From contig CAUYTY010000044.1 in the NCBI GenBank assembly GCA_963575655.1, positions 1 through 55,381 of the forward strand: a stretch of DNA of 55,381 bases, given 5' to 3'. Made by a program: the position numbers and the translations under genes. Every line of letters starts with the position of its first letter. Positions within the stretch are counted from its first letter, which is position 1. A model generated the notes under the pieces. It worked only from the letters and a program-made list of their open reading frames with translations. It was not told the origin of the DNA and ran no database searches. The DNA comes from Gammaproteobacteria bacterium (GTDB lineage: Bacteria; Pseudomonadota; Gammaproteobacteria; CAIRSR01). Of the stretch, positions 28,217-37,390 are shown piece by piece.

Positions 28217-28867
28217 GTGAATGATTTCAATGCGATTTTGATCGGGCTGATTGCCCTGGCGGTGTCGGTTTTTGTTGCCGATAAGATCATCGGTGAACGT
28301 GGGCCGGGCACCCCGAACCCAGCGGAGACGCAGGCGATTGCTGAACGTATCCGCCCGTTAGGACAGGTAAATGTGGCAGTTCCAGCGCCTGTGGCGGCGA
28401 TACCAACAGCAACTCCGGTCTTGGTCTCGAGTGCGCCCCCTCCGAGCCTCCTCGCTGCCAGTGTTCCCCCGCCCACAGGGCAGAAGGTGGAACCAACACC
28501 GACAAATACCCCAGGAATGATTACCAGTGGCACCTCAGATGCCCCTGCAAATCCACCGCCCCCGGTCGCTGCTGTCGAACCCACCCAACCGGAGGTATCG
28601 GCCCCCCCCATTGATCTTGCCGCAAGTAAAAAAATCTACGTTAACGCCTGCTTCGCTTGTCATGAGACGGGGGCTGCCGGTGCCCCCAAGCGTGGCGACC
28701 AAGCCGCCTGGCACTCACGCATTACCCAAGGAATGGATACCCTTTTAGCGCACGCCATGAACGGGATCAATGCCATGCCACCCAGGGGAGGAAATCCAAC
28801 ACTCACTGAAGAGCAAATCGTAACGGCAATTCACTATCTGGTTCTCGATATCGAAACCAATCAATAG
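28217..28867 (+). CDS. c5-type cytochrome c with membrane anchor and proline-rich linker
   Basis: 216 residues. An N-terminal hydrophobic helix (AILIGLIALAVSVFVADKII) anchors or exports the protein. A Pro/Ala/Thr-rich linker of ~95 residues follows, then a haem c domain with CFACHETG (CxxCH) and the axial Met in AMNGINAMPPRGG, the class I c5 pattern. It would carry electrons at the periplasmic face of the membrane. The start is GTG at 28217, preceded by GCGAGG. A longer frame back to 27962 runs antisense through the tRNA and is not credible. Confidence 0.85.
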   Translation: MNDFNAILIGLIALAVSVFVADKIIGERGPGTPNPAETQAIAERIRPLGQVNVAVPAPVAAIPTATPVLVSSAPPPSLLAASVPPPTGQKVEPTPTNTPGMITSGTSDAPANPPPPVAAVEPTQPEVSAPPIDLAASKKIYVNACFACHETGAAGAPKRGDQAAWHSRITQGMDTLLAHAMNGINAMPPRGGNPTLTEEQIVTAIHYLVLDIETNQ

Positions 28868-29392
28868 CCTTGGATCGGCTGGCCAACGATGATTCTTGTT
28901 TCGACTGCCGCTGGGGCGACACCAAAAAACCGAATGGTACGAAAAGGTGATGCGGGTGGATTCCCCACGACCTCTATAGTCGGATGCGGCCGAAACAAGA
29001 ATTGTCGCCATAACGAATGTGATGTATCCCTTCGCGGATATACCAATGTATTTATGCTTGATGCAGGACATGGGGGGCGCAAAACGGCGCTCGCGCCAGG
29101 TTGTCAAGGAAATTAGGTGCTAAATGAATGACGATACCGTTGTGGATAGCGAACTCGAGACGGTCGCAAATACTTCACTCGCCTAACAAATACATACAGT
29201 TATAAATAGCACACAATACGCAATGAGGGTTTCCGCTAGCCTAACTACGTAGAATCCTATGACATGAGTGAGAACAGGGTGCCTTATACTGGTTCCAGAA
29301 GAAGATTCGTAGATTCTTAGATTCTTAGATTCTTATCGTTATTGGTGAGTTCGTCACAAATTAACCGTGATGATAGTAACGGAGTCCTCGCG
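28868..29392. other. Intergenic region with an inverted repeat and short tandem repeat
   Basis: No credible gene. GATTCTTGTTTCG (28891-28903) recurs inverted at 28991-29003 with one mismatch. An 8-bp tandem repeat AGATTCTT (about four copies, first imperfect) lies at 29303-29334, upstream of cysQ. Confidence 0.45.
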
Positions 29393-30226
29393 ATGATCAA
29401 AGTACGCAACCCCTCAGCTTCCCGTCACTCGGAGCATTGCGATTGGCTGCCGGCGGTGCTGGATCTTGCCCGAGAGGCAGGGGACCGTATCCTGGCTGTC
29501 TACAACAGTGACATCGCGGTGCGCCGCAAGGATGATTCTACCCCCGTGACAGCGGCGGATTTAGCCGCCCATCATACCCTCATTGACGGGCTTAGCCTCC
29601 TGACCCCCCACCTCCCGGTCCTTTCCGAGGAATCTAAACATATCCCCTTCGAGGAACGTACACGCTGGCGACGTTACTGGTTGGTGGATCCTTTAGATGG
29701 AACAAGAGAATTTATCAATCGCAACGGTCAGTTTACGGTTAATGTTGCCCTAATCGAAGACCACGAACCAGTCATGGGAGTGGTTTTGGTTCCCACCACT
29801 GGGGTTTGTTATTACGCTTGTCGCGGCGAGGGGGCGTTTCGTCAGACCTCTCCCGAGGCAGTCCCGGAGCCGATCCATAGCCGCCCGTTCCGTGGTGATT
29901 GCCTGGTTGTGGCGGGAAGTCGTTCTCACGGCACGGAGGCGCTACAGCGTTTCCTCGATAACCTCCCCACCTGTGAAGTAGTGAGTCTGGGGAGTGCACT
30001 TAAGTCCTGCCTGGTAGCGGAAGGCAAGGTTGACCTCTACCCACGTCTCGGTCCTACCTCCGAATGGGATACCGCCGCTGCCCAATGCGTGGTGGAAGAG
30101 GCAGGCGGAGCGGTGACCAACGTTCGCATGGAGCGTCTGCGTTACAACACCAAGCGATCCCTACTCAATCCCCACTTTTTTGTCTCGGGTGACCCGCGCC
30201 GCGACTGGTCACGGTTCCTTTTTTAA
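29393..30226 (+). CDS. cysQ: 3'(2'),5'-bisphosphate nucleotidase CysQ
   Basis: 277 residues of the inositol-monophosphatase-like fold. Metal-binding motifs are EESKHIPFEER, WLVDPLDGTREFINRNGQFT and SEWDTAAAQCVVEEAGG. CysQ hydrolyses 3'-phosphoadenosine-5'-phosphate, the by-product of PAPS use in sulfate assimilation. The ATG at 29393 is preceded by GGAG; upstream residues in the longer frame do not look conserved. It is the sole gene here linked to sulfate assimilation. Confidence 0.93.
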   Translation: MIKVRNPSASRHSEHCDWLPAVLDLAREAGDRILAVYNSDIAVRRKDDSTPVTAADLAAHHTLIDGLSLLTPHLPVLSEESKHIPFEERTRWRRYWLVDPLDGTREFINRNGQFTVNVALIEDHEPVMGVVLVPTTGVCYYACRGEGAFRQTSPEAVPEPIHSRPFRGDCLVVAGSRSHGTEALQRFLDNLPTCEVVSLGSALKSCLVAEGKVDLYPRLGPTSEWDTAAAQCVVEEAGGAVTNVRMERLRYNTKRSLLNPHFFVSGDPRRDWSRFLF

Positions 30227-31320
30227 CCCCCTCGTTTAAGCCGGCTTGATCCGCGAGGTCCACGCTAAATAGCGCAACTGGCCTTCCGTCTCTCGCTGTC
30301 CCTTTGCCTGCCCCAAACGCTCCCACCTTACCGAAGCCACCCAGCGGCGGCAGGTGGAGTCGTGACCTGGCGAGGATAACGCTGAACGAACGACGATACT
30401 CGCCGAAAGAGTCAGACCGAAGCATGAGATTTCTTGCCAGACAAACAACGCCCCCTGGATATTCACTGAATTCTCCATTCTTCACATGGAGATTTTGTAT
30501 ACATCGATCTCGAACCGAAGCGCCCAGGTACTCGTCAAAACCTTCGAAAAGCCTTCATCTTTCTTAATCAAATCGATAGAGAAAAGACAATGGCACAACT
30601 ACGCTAGCCTCGACTATTACCACAATAATCGGTAGATTGTTCTTCGCTCCCAATTCGAATTTTGACGATTTTCCCACAAAATTCTAGCAACAATATCAAC
30701 TTTTCCTTACCGTAACGCATCCTTCTTGCCAATGTTGCGATGCAGCTTCGGTTTTTCGCTCTCAAATAGATGCCCATTCGGTTCACGCATCCCTATAAGC
30801 TACAGCCATCCACACCATTCCAACCATCACAAACACAAGAATTATTGATCGGAAAAATTCGATGTTTTGTTGCAGTGAAGCATAATATTGTTGGCTCAAG
30901 CGGGGCACTGTCGAATACTTTCCGAATATCCGATGAGTCTGGATAGGATAATTACCATGAAGGAATCTCCAGGTAGAACAATTATTTATTGTATGGTACC
31001 TCAGTGGCTTTTGTCGTTATTGTGGATGGGAATTTGTACAGTCTAAATTATCATAAATATCGGAAAGTTATGTGAATCCTTTGCCTCGTGATTGCCCTCT
31101 GTTGTCGCCGCATCGTTACGGCCAACCTATTTCCTAATATCTCGACTGGGTTTGTTCGTAGCCTATCCAATTGGTAAAGCCTCCCTCCCCTAACGGGCAG
31201 AAACGGAATTCCTGACTATATCGAGATGGGTATGGGCGATATACCAACAAACATGACAAGGTGATAATTCCAAATTTTAGATTTTCTCCCTTTAAAAGAC
31301 GTTGTACACAGGAGAACCAG
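30227..31320. other. Gene-free region of about 1.1 kb
   Basis: Several short frames exist on both strands, including a reverse one over 30236-30478 with a Cys/Arg/Trp-rich middle. None looks like a real protein and none has a ribosome-binding site. They may be remnants of a lost gene. The last ~60 bases provide the dsrL ribosome-binding site ACAGGAGAA. Confidence 0.4.
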
Positions 31321-33285
31321 ATGGCTGTTTCCCACGATGACCTGAAGCAAGCGCTCACTTTCCGTCGGTTCAAGGATGGTGATGATAAACATCGACCGTG
31401 GCAAGAAGAAATTTTTAAGGCCAGTTGGAGCCACAAGTGCCCCACCTACGTCCATCGCACCCCCCCCTGCCAGGGGAGCTGCCCTTCAGGGGAGGACATC
31501 CGGGGTTGGCTGGACATCGTGCGCGGTGTTGAAAAACCCATCAAGGGTATGCCATGGCAGGAGTACGCCTTCCGGCGTTCCACCGAAGCCAATCCCTTCC
31601 CGGCGATGATGGGACGCGTGTGCCCCGCCCCATGTGAGGATGGCTGCAACCGTAATGCCCTGGAAGATCACGTTGGTATTAACTCGGTTGAGCAGTACAT
31701 TGGTGATTGGGCCATAGAAAATGGTCTGAAGTTTGTTGCTGGCGCCAGCACCGGCCGGAAGGTAGCCATCATCGGAGGCGGACCTGCCGGATTAGCTGCC
31801 GCCTATCAATTGCGACGCAAGGGGCATGGAGTCACCCTCTTTGACTCCTATGAACAACTCGGCGGCATGTTCCGCTTTGGTATTCCCGGCTATCGTGTCC
31901 CTCGCGACAAGCTTGATGCCGAGATCCAACGCATCATCGACATGGGGGTCGAGGTTCGACTGAATACTCGCGTTGGAAAAGACGTAACAATGGAGACCTT
32001 GGAAAAAGAGTTTGATGCCCTGTGTTGGGCGCTTGGCGCACAGGCCGGCAAGGACCTGCCAATCCCTGGTTTTGAGGAATCAATCAACTGTGTGTCCGGT
32101 GTTGCCTTCCTCTCGACTTTCAATCTGGGTCGATTGCAGATGGTCTCTCCCCGGGTAGTGGTGGTGGGAGGGGGTGATACCTCCATTGACGTTGCCTCAG
32201 TAGCCCGCCGTTTGGGACATATCACCGATAGCCACGATAAGGATCTGCCCGAGCGCGTCATCCTTGGCTACGCCGCTCACGATGTTTCGGGGTCCCTCAC
32301 ACGCATCGGTGCGAATGTGACATTGACCTCTTTGTTCCCCGTAGAAAAGATGACGGCGGCAGAACACGAGGTGCAGGATGCGCAACGCGAAGGGATCAAG
32401 ATCCTCGGTGGAGTTCTACCCCTGGAGATCCTCCGCAATGCCGAGGGTCGTGCCGTTGCCATGAAGCTCTGTGAGTGTACGATGCAGGGCATGAAACCCA
32501 TCCCCAAAGAAGGAACCGAATTCGTTATCGAGGCCGATCTGTTTGTTTCTGCAATTGGCCAGAAAGGCGATATGACAGGGATCGAATCTCTGGATAACGG
32601 ACGCGGTTTCATCGACTGTGACCGGCATTATCAGGTCAAAGGTCGCAAGGGGCACTTCGTTGCTGGCGATATTGTGCGTCCTCACCTCTTGACTACCGCT
32701 ATTGGCCAGGCCGCAATTGCAGCGGACTCCATCGATCACTACCTACGTAGCCAAGAACTCGCTCGTCGCCCGAAGGTGGATGTGCGTCACTTTAACCTGC
32801 TCACCAAATTAGATGAGGTCGGACTTTCCCCAACGGCCTTTAAATCCGAGTCGTCGGGAGTGGATGGTGGTTTACGTGGGACCTCCAGCGCTAATTTTGC
32901 GGTCCATAATTTTGAGGACCGTGCAGCGAACGACGTTATTCCCTATGAGAAATTGTTCCTGGGCCATTTTAAATACGTCCCGCGTAGTCGTCGCGAGGAG
33001 ATTCATATCAATGCCGATGCGGTGCTCGGCAATTTTAGCGAGCGTCTGGTCGGGCTCAGTGAAACACAATCGAAGGAAGAGGCCGCCCGCTGCATGAGCT
33101 GCGGAATGTGCTTCGAGTGTGACAATTGCGTCATTTTCTGTCCGCAAGAGGCCGTTAAGCGCGTCCCCAAGAATCAATCCACCCTGGGCCGTTATGTCTA
33201 TACGGATTATGACCGCTGCATCGGCTGTCATATCTGTGCCGATGTCTGTCCTACGGGATACATTGAAATGGGAATGGGCGAATAG
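31321..33285 (+). CDS. dsrL: DsrL-type NAD(P)H:acceptor oxidoreductase, iron-sulfur flavoprotein
   Basis: 654 residues, the length and architecture of DsrL in sulfur oxidisers. An N-terminal Fe-S region (CPTYVHRTPPCQGSCPSG, GRVCPAPCEDGCNRN) precedes a GltD-like module with FAD motif IIGGGPAGLAAAYQLRRKGHG (~150) and NAD(P) motif VVVGGGDTSIDVASVARRLG (~280). The C-terminus carries two [4Fe-4S] ferredoxin sites (CMSCGMCFECDNCVIFCP and CIGCHICADVCP). DsrL passes electrons from DsrAB-catalysed sulfur oxidation to NAD. An AGGAGA site precedes the ATG. No other dsr gene is seen next to it, only a P-loop kinase 12 bp downstream. Confidence 0.85.
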   Translation: MAVSHDDLKQALTFRRFKDGDDKHRPWQEEIFKASWSHKCPTYVHRTPPCQGSCPSGEDIRGWLDIVRGVEKPIKGMPWQEYAFRRSTEANPFPAMMGRVCPAPCEDGCNRNALEDHVGINSVEQYIGDWAIENGLKFVAGASTGRKVAIIGGGPAGLAAAYQLRRKGHGVTLFDSYEQLGGMFRFGIPGYRVPRDKLDAEIQRIIDMGVEVRLNTRVGKDVTMETLEKEFDALCWALGAQAGKDLPIPGFEESINCVSGVAFLSTFNLGRLQMVSPRVVVVGGGDTSIDVASVARRLGHITDSHDKDLPERVILGYAAHDVSGSLTRIGANVTLTSLFPVEKMTAAEHEVQDAQREGIKILGGVLPLEILRNAEGRAVAMKLCECTMQGMKPIPKEGTEFVIEADLFVSAIGQKGDMTGIESLDNGRGFIDCDRHYQVKGRKGHFVAGDIVRPHLLTTAIGQAAIAADSIDHYLRSQELARRPKVDVRHFNLLTKLDEVGLSPTAFKSESSGVDGGLRGTSSANFAVHNFEDRAANDVIPYEKLFLGHFKYVPRSRREEIHINADAVLGNFSERLVGLSETQSKEEAARCMSCGMCFECDNCVIFCPQEAVKRVPKNQSTLGRYVYTDYDRCIGCHICADVCPTGYIEMGMGE

Positions 33286-33297
33286 GAGGATAACATT

Positions 33298-33840
33298 GTG
33301 AAGACCCTTGCCCTGGTAGGAATGCCTGGTTCGGGTAAGAGCGTAGTAACAACGTATCTCCAAGCACGGGGCTGGAAACGAATCTATTTCGGTGATTTGG
33401 TTCTCAAGGGGGTGGAAGCTAGCGGCCTCCCCCTTACCCCGGAAAATGAACGCTTGGTCCGTGAAGATCTCCGTCGCTCCCATGGCATGGCAGCGATGGC
33501 GATTCTCTCCCTACCGGAGATTCGCGCGGCATTGGTGGAGGGTCCAGTAGTTATCGACGGACTCTACAGCTTTAGCGAGTACAAGGTGTTGCGTGGGGAA
33601 TTGGGTGATAATCTCATCGTACTTGCCGTAGCCACGGCGCGTACATTGCGTTACCAGCGCCTCACCCAACGCCCGGTACGTCCGCTTACCCCCGTCGAGG
33701 CCGAGGCACGGGATATCGCGGAGATTGAACGAATTGAAAAGGGCGGTCCCATTGCTATCGCCGACTACACCGTAATCAACAACGGTACTGCAGAAACGCT
33801 GCTGGCAACGGTGGATAACCTGTTACGGACAATCCTTTAG
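33298..33840 (+). CDS. P-loop nucleotide kinase-like protein (dephospho-CoA/adenylate kinase-like)
   Basis: 180 residues with Walker A VGMPGSGKSVVTTYLQARG at the N-terminus. Then come FGDLVLKGV, DGLYSFSEYKVL and a LID-like QRLTQRPVRPLTP region. It looks like a small NMP- or dephospho-CoA kinase-type enzyme; the substrate cannot be assigned. It starts at GTG, 12 bp after dsrL, and follows GGAGG, so the two are likely co-transcribed. Confidence 0.75.
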   Translation: MKTLALVGMPGSGKSVVTTYLQARGWKRIYFGDLVLKGVEASGLPLTPENERLVREDLRRSHGMAAMAILSLPEIRAALVEGPVVIDGLYSFSEYKVLRGELGDNLIVLAVATARTLRYQRLTQRPVRPLTPVEAEARDIAEIERIEKGGPIAIADYTVINNGTAETLLATVDNLLRTIL

Positions 33841-34206
33841 ACAAACTCCCCACACAGCCTAAATTGCTGTCTGTAACCCATTCGATCGCTATTCCGGCAG
33901 GGATTGCCGGAATCCGAGTGTCGCCTCTGGAGGACCGTTATACGAGCGTAAAGAATTGTGCTGTAGTTATATTTCTTAGCTGCACCAACGTATAACAGAC
34001 AAGAATATAACCTATTGTTTCACCCGCGAGTAAATGTTGGCCAACGTTCCGTAAAGAACTCAAAAAGTCAAAATTCCCTCGCCGGGCGGCAAGAATGCGA
34101 AGTAAAAAGCCCCCCACCGGGGCATATTTTCTCTGGTTGCGTTAGGGGCTTTCGCGGCGTAAACGCGGTTGGGCACTACCATCGTTAGATTCATAAAATC
34201 CCATAA
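33841..34206. other. Intergenic region with two hairpins
   Basis: A hairpin ATTCCGGCA/TGCCGGAAT (33891-33913) resembles a REP-type palindrome. GCCCC/GGGGC near 34109-34123 with flanking A and T runs could act as a weak terminator. No gene was recognised. Confidence 0.4.
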
Positions 34207-34627
34207 ATGACCATGCCTTGGCGAGAAGCAATTGAACGAGTCCTGAGAGAGGCCGAGGGTCCCCTACATTATGCTGAAATCTCAGAACAAGTATTTTCAC
34301 GCGGATACTACAAAACTGAAGGAGCTACACCCGAGGCGACGGTCAACGCTCAGATTACTAGCTCCATAAAACATGAATGTGAGAAATCGCCCTTTGTAAA
34401 GGTTGGAAGGAGCATCTTTGCTCTTCGCTCTACTCCGATAGCAAATGTATTTTCCAAGACTTCAGCAGAAATTTCTATAACACCAAGAAGATCTAAACCG
34501 GGGGAGTTTACAGCGATAGAATAGCTAGATTCCGATGAGTCTGTAGTTAGATGTCTAGGTATGTACTGGCAACGCGATCTTGTAGTTTGGAGAAATGAAC
34601 CGCGCATGTATGGAAAACAACAGACAC
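34207..34627 (+). pseudogene. HARE-HTH protein, truncated and interrupted
   Basis: The first ~75 residues (WREAIERVLREAEGPLHYAE, then SRGYYKTEGATPEATVNAQI) form a HARE-HTH domain, a DNA-binding module common in restriction-type and chromatin-like proteins. The frame hits TAG at 34522-34524, then stays open and reads LDSDESVVRCLGMYWQRDLV. GMYWQRDLVVW is a motif I associate with the C-terminal part of such proteins, usually followed by an endonuclease-like region. The sequence then ends at the family A element at 34628. One nonsense mutation plus insertion leave a dead gene. Confidence 0.65.
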
Positions 34628-34796
34628 TAGACATTATCGGAAACCCAAAACCTCACCCCCCGCCCCCCTCTCCTTAACAGGAGAGGGGGAGATTTTTTGC
34701 CTGTTCCGTCCAGGAGTTAAGCATAACAACGGAATAATTCTCCCCCTCTCCTGTTAAGGAGAGGGGGTTGGGGGGTGAGGTTTCCGATAATGTCTA
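34628..34796. mobile_element. Family A-type element, 169 bp, TIR TAGACATTATCGGAAACC
   Basis: Perfect 18-bp inverted ends (34628-34645 and 34779-34796). Compared with the 105-bp element the ends carry one base change (GACATT for GACCTT). The interior holds long inverted C/G-rich tracts (TCTCCTTAACAGGAGAG type) and no gene. It is inserted in the HARE-HTH pseudogene and abuts the partial 105-bp element at 34797. Confidence 0.75.
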
Positions 34797-34859
34797 ATAT
34801 AAATCAAGAGGTTGCGTTGTCCGGCAGAGCTAGGTAGGGGGTTTCCGATAAGGTCTATT
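34797..34859. mobile_element. Partial 105-bp family A element (63 bp, 3' part)
   Basis: The sequence matches the last 63 bp of the 105-bp element (591-653) with one mismatch, ending GGTTTCCGATAAGGTCTATT. Its other half was replaced by the 169-bp element. Confidence 0.75.
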
Positions 34860-34903
34860 GTATTGTGACCCACAAAAGATATAGCAAAGCCACCATAAAA
34901 TGA

Positions 34904-35056
34904 TTACGCGTAATTTGCGAAGACTTCCTCGGTAGTACAGCGTTCTCTTTTACGAATCGCCTTTAATTGCGCCCACTTATGTTCGATGGGATTGAAATCT
35001 GGCGAATAAGGGGGTAAATATTCCAGAATATGGCCCGCATTTTTGATGGCTTGTTG
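34904..35056 (-). pseudogene. IS630-family transposase, C-terminal fragment
   Basis: Same C-terminal fragment (LPPYSPDFNPIEHKWAQLK) as at 654-806, without the first two catalytic Asp residues. The frame is joined to the adjacent 105-bp element, which provides an ATG at 35110. Confidence 0.85.
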
Positions 35057-35161
35057 AATAGACCTTATCGGAAACCCCCTACCTAGCTCTGCCGGACAAC
35101 GCAACCTCATGATTTATATTGACTGTGGTGGGTGATGAGGAGGTTTCCGATAAGGTCTATT
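35057..35161. mobile_element. Family A miniature element, 105 bp (copy 2)
   Basis: Perfect 20-bp inverted repeats at both ends. It matches the copy at 549-653 in inverted orientation and joins an IS630 fragment to an IS30 fragment exactly as there. Confidence 0.85.
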
Positions 35162-35551
35162 GCCCATGTGGCTAGCAAAGAGGCCGCTGTTGTGGCGGAC
35201 ACGATGATTTCCTTACTCAAGCCTTTCGCTGATCATGTTCACACTATCACGACCGACAACGGCAAGGAGTTTTCTCAACATCAACGAATCGCCAAGGAAC
35301 TGAATGCGGGGTTCTATTTCGCACACCCATATTCCTCTTGGGAACGTGGCGCCAATGAGAATATGAATGGACTAATCCGCCAGTTCTTTCCAAAGAAGAT
35401 GAGTCTTAAATTCATCCCTGAAAAACTTATCCAGAGGGCAAAGGATTTCCTAAATCACCGGCCACGGAAATGCCTCGGGTTCAAAACTCCTTTTGAAGTG
35501 TTCAATAATGAGTTACAATCGATTAACCCACCCGTTGCACTTCAAGGTTGA
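35162..35551 (+). pseudogene. IS30-family transposase, C-terminal fragment
   Basis: Same product as at 159-548 (TDNGKEFSQH and GANENMNGLIRQFF). The N-terminal half is missing; the adjacent element supplies an ATG at 35132. Confidence 0.9.
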
Positions 35552-35591
35552 ATCCGCCTAGAATTATCGATTAATAGACCAGTCCACGTCC

Positions 35592-35930
35592 ATGCTCAAC
35601 GACACTGCGCTGACTGCGCACTATGCCGACATGCTATCGGCAATGGGTAGCGAGCCACGCTTGCGAATCATGCAGCTGTTGTTGAGTGCGCATCCCGAGA
35701 GCATGGTAGTAGGAGACATCGCCGTCGAGTTGAGCATCGCGAATTCCACCTTGTCGCATCACTTGGACAAACTGAGGAATGAAGCACTCGTCAGCGTGGT
35801 GCGCGAGGGCACCTTTCTTCGATACACCGTCAATACCCTGAGTTTGCAAGAACTGCTCGGATTTCTATATGCCGAGTGCTGTACTCGCAATAAGGCCATC
35901 GAACCTCAGAGGATCGTCTGTTGTAAATAG
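35592..35930 (+). CDS. arsR: ArsR-family metalloregulator
   Basis: 112 residues with a winged-helix domain: LSAMGSEPRLRIMQLLLSA, then ELSIANSTLSHHLDKLRNE as recognition region and a wing at VREGTFLRYTVN. Cys-Cys pairs near the end (ECC at ~95 and VCC at ~109) probably bind As(III) rather than the classic ELCVCDL site. It represses its own operon until metalloid binds (family knowledge). The ATG lies only 34 bp after the end of the repeated IS block, so its promoter must be very short or lie inside the IS remnant. Confidence 0.88.
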   Translation: MLNDTALTAHYADMLSAMGSEPRLRIMQLLLSAHPESMVVGDIAVELSIANSTLSHHLDKLRNEALVSVVREGTFLRYTVNTLSLQELLGFLYAECCTRNKAIEPQRIVCCK

Positions 35931-35953
35931 CTAATAACAGGAGATTATTTACG

Positions 35954-36790
35954 ATGAATACTCACATCAATGTAAAAGAAATCGTCAAGGAAAAATACGG
36001 CCAGGCTGCTGTACGTGCGGCGCAAGGTGCACGCAATTCTTGCTGCGGCGGAGCCCCCGGCGATGGTTGTGGTACCAGCGATCCCATTACCTCGAATTTA
36101 TATGACGTGGGCCAAGTCGGTGAGGTACCCGAAAAAGCGTTACTAGCCTCACTCGGCTGTGGTAATCCCACTGCACTAGCAAAACTCAGACCCGGAGAGA
36201 CTGTGCTCGATTTGGGATCTGGCGGCGGTATTGATGTGCTGTTGTCGGCTCGGCGCGTGGGGCCTGCCGGCAAAGCCTTCGGTTTAGACATGACTGATCA
36301 GATGCTTGCCTTGGCCGAGGAAAATAAGAGCAAGAGCGGTCTGACCAACGTGCAATTCCTAAAGGGTGAGATCGAGAATATTCCACTACCTGATAACTCG
36401 GTAGACGTGATCATCTCTAATTGCGTGATCAATCTGTCGGGCGACAAGGATCGCGTGTTAAAGGAGGCGTTTCGGGTGCTGAAACCTAGCGGGCGCTTCG
36501 CCGTTTCTGACGTGGTGGTACGCGGTGAGGTGCCGTCAGCCATTCGCAAAAGTATGGAACTGTGGACCGGTTGCGTAGCTGGCGCTTTGGGTGACCAGGA
36601 ATATCTGGCCAAATTGGCTGCCGCTGGTTTTGAAGATGCGACAATAGAAATCACGCGTATCTATGGTATAGACGATGCTCGCGATTTATTGGCAGGAGAA
36701 GGTGCAGAGGTTCAACAATTGGCCGAGCAGGTCGAGGCCAAATTTGCCAGTGGGTTCATCCGTGCAAAGAAACCAGTCACTAGTAATTGA
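35954..36790 (+). CDS. arsM: Arsenite methyltransferase ArsM
   Basis: 278 residues. The SAM-binding motif is VLDLGSGGGIDVLLSARRVG (~78), followed by FGLDMTDQML. The conserved cysteines for As(III) appear in NSCCGGAPGDGCG (~30), ISNCVINLSGD (~155) and ELWTGCVAGALGD (~205). It methylates As(III) to volatile or less retained methylarsenicals. A GGAG site precedes the ATG 24 bp after arsR, so both are one operon. Confidence 0.95.
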   Translation: MNTHINVKEIVKEKYGQAAVRAAQGARNSCCGGAPGDGCGTSDPITSNLYDVGQVGEVPEKALLASLGCGNPTALAKLRPGETVLDLGSGGGIDVLLSARRVGPAGKAFGLDMTDQMLALAEENKSKSGLTNVQFLKGEIENIPLPDNSVDVIISNCVINLSGDKDRVLKEAFRVLKPSGRFAVSDVVVRGEVPSAIRKSMELWTGCVAGALGDQEYLAKLAAAGFEDATIEITRIYGIDDARDLLAGEGAEVQQLAEQVEAKFASGFIRAKKPVTSN

Positions 36791-36862
36791 GTAATCAGGC
36801 AGAGGCTCGTTTCAACAGGCTGTCCGCGCCCTCTCTCGGAGGGAGAGGGGGAGGTTTCGGAT

Positions 36863-36967
36863 AATAGACCTTATCGGAAACCCCCTACCTAGCTCTGCCG
36901 GACAACGCAACCTCATGATTTATATTGACTGTGGTGGGTGATGAGGAGGTTTCCGATAAGGTCTATT
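36863..36967. mobile_element. Family A miniature element, 105 bp (copy 3)
   Basis: Perfect 20-bp inverted repeats, same sequence as the other two full copies. Confidence 0.85.
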
Positions 36968-37357
36968 GCCCATGTGGCTAGCAAAGAGGCCGCTGTTGTG
37001 GCGGACACGATGATTTCCTTACTCAAGCCTTTCGCTGATCATGTTCACACTATCACGACCGACAACGGCAAGGAGTTTTCTCAACATCAACGAATCGCCA
37101 AGGAACTGAATGCGGGGTTCTATTTCGCACACCCATATTCCTCTTGGGAACGTGGCGCCAATGAGAATATGAATGGACTAATCCGCCAGTTCTTTCCAAA
37201 GAAGATGAGTCTTAAATTCATCCCTGAAAAACTTATCCAGAGGGCAAAGGATTTCCTAAATCACCGGCCACGGAAATGCCTCGGGTTCAAAACTCCTTTT
37301 GAAGTGTTCAATAATGAGTTACAATCGATTAACCCACCCGTTGCACTTCAAGGTTGA
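36968..37357 (+). pseudogene. IS30-family transposase, C-terminal fragment
   Basis: Third copy of the same C-terminal IS30 fragment, with the second catalytic Asp and catalytic Glu but no N-terminal half. The element upstream gives the in-frame ATG at 36938. Confidence 0.9.
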
Positions 37358-37390
37358 ATCCGCCTATAAATTAGGCTGACGAAGAAAGCC

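Larger units (their letters stand above)
34880..35558. mobile_element. Compound remnant: IS630 fragment + 105-bp element + IS30 fragment (copy 2)
   Basis: Inverted copy of the 679-bp block at 152-830. It contains the IS630-family C-terminal fragment (34904-35056, reverse), the 105-bp element (35057-35161) and the IS30 C-terminal fragment (35162-35551, forward). The last 502 bp (35057-35558) form the left arm of the arsR-arsM cassette. Confidence 0.85.
36863..37364. mobile_element. 105-bp element + IS30 fragment (copy 3), right arm of the ars cassette
   Basis: 502 bp matching 35057-35558 in the same orientation, without the IS630 fragment. It begins with AATAGACCTTATCGGAAACC inserted next to a solitary degenerate family A end GAGGTTTCGGATAA (36850-36863). 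Together with copy 2 it flanks arsR-arsM as direct repeats 1.3 kb apart. Confidence 0.85.

Noticed and set aside
28889-29116. 75-residue frame between the cytochrome gene and cysQ
   Set aside because: No ribosome-binding site or recognisable domain, and it spans an inverted repeat.
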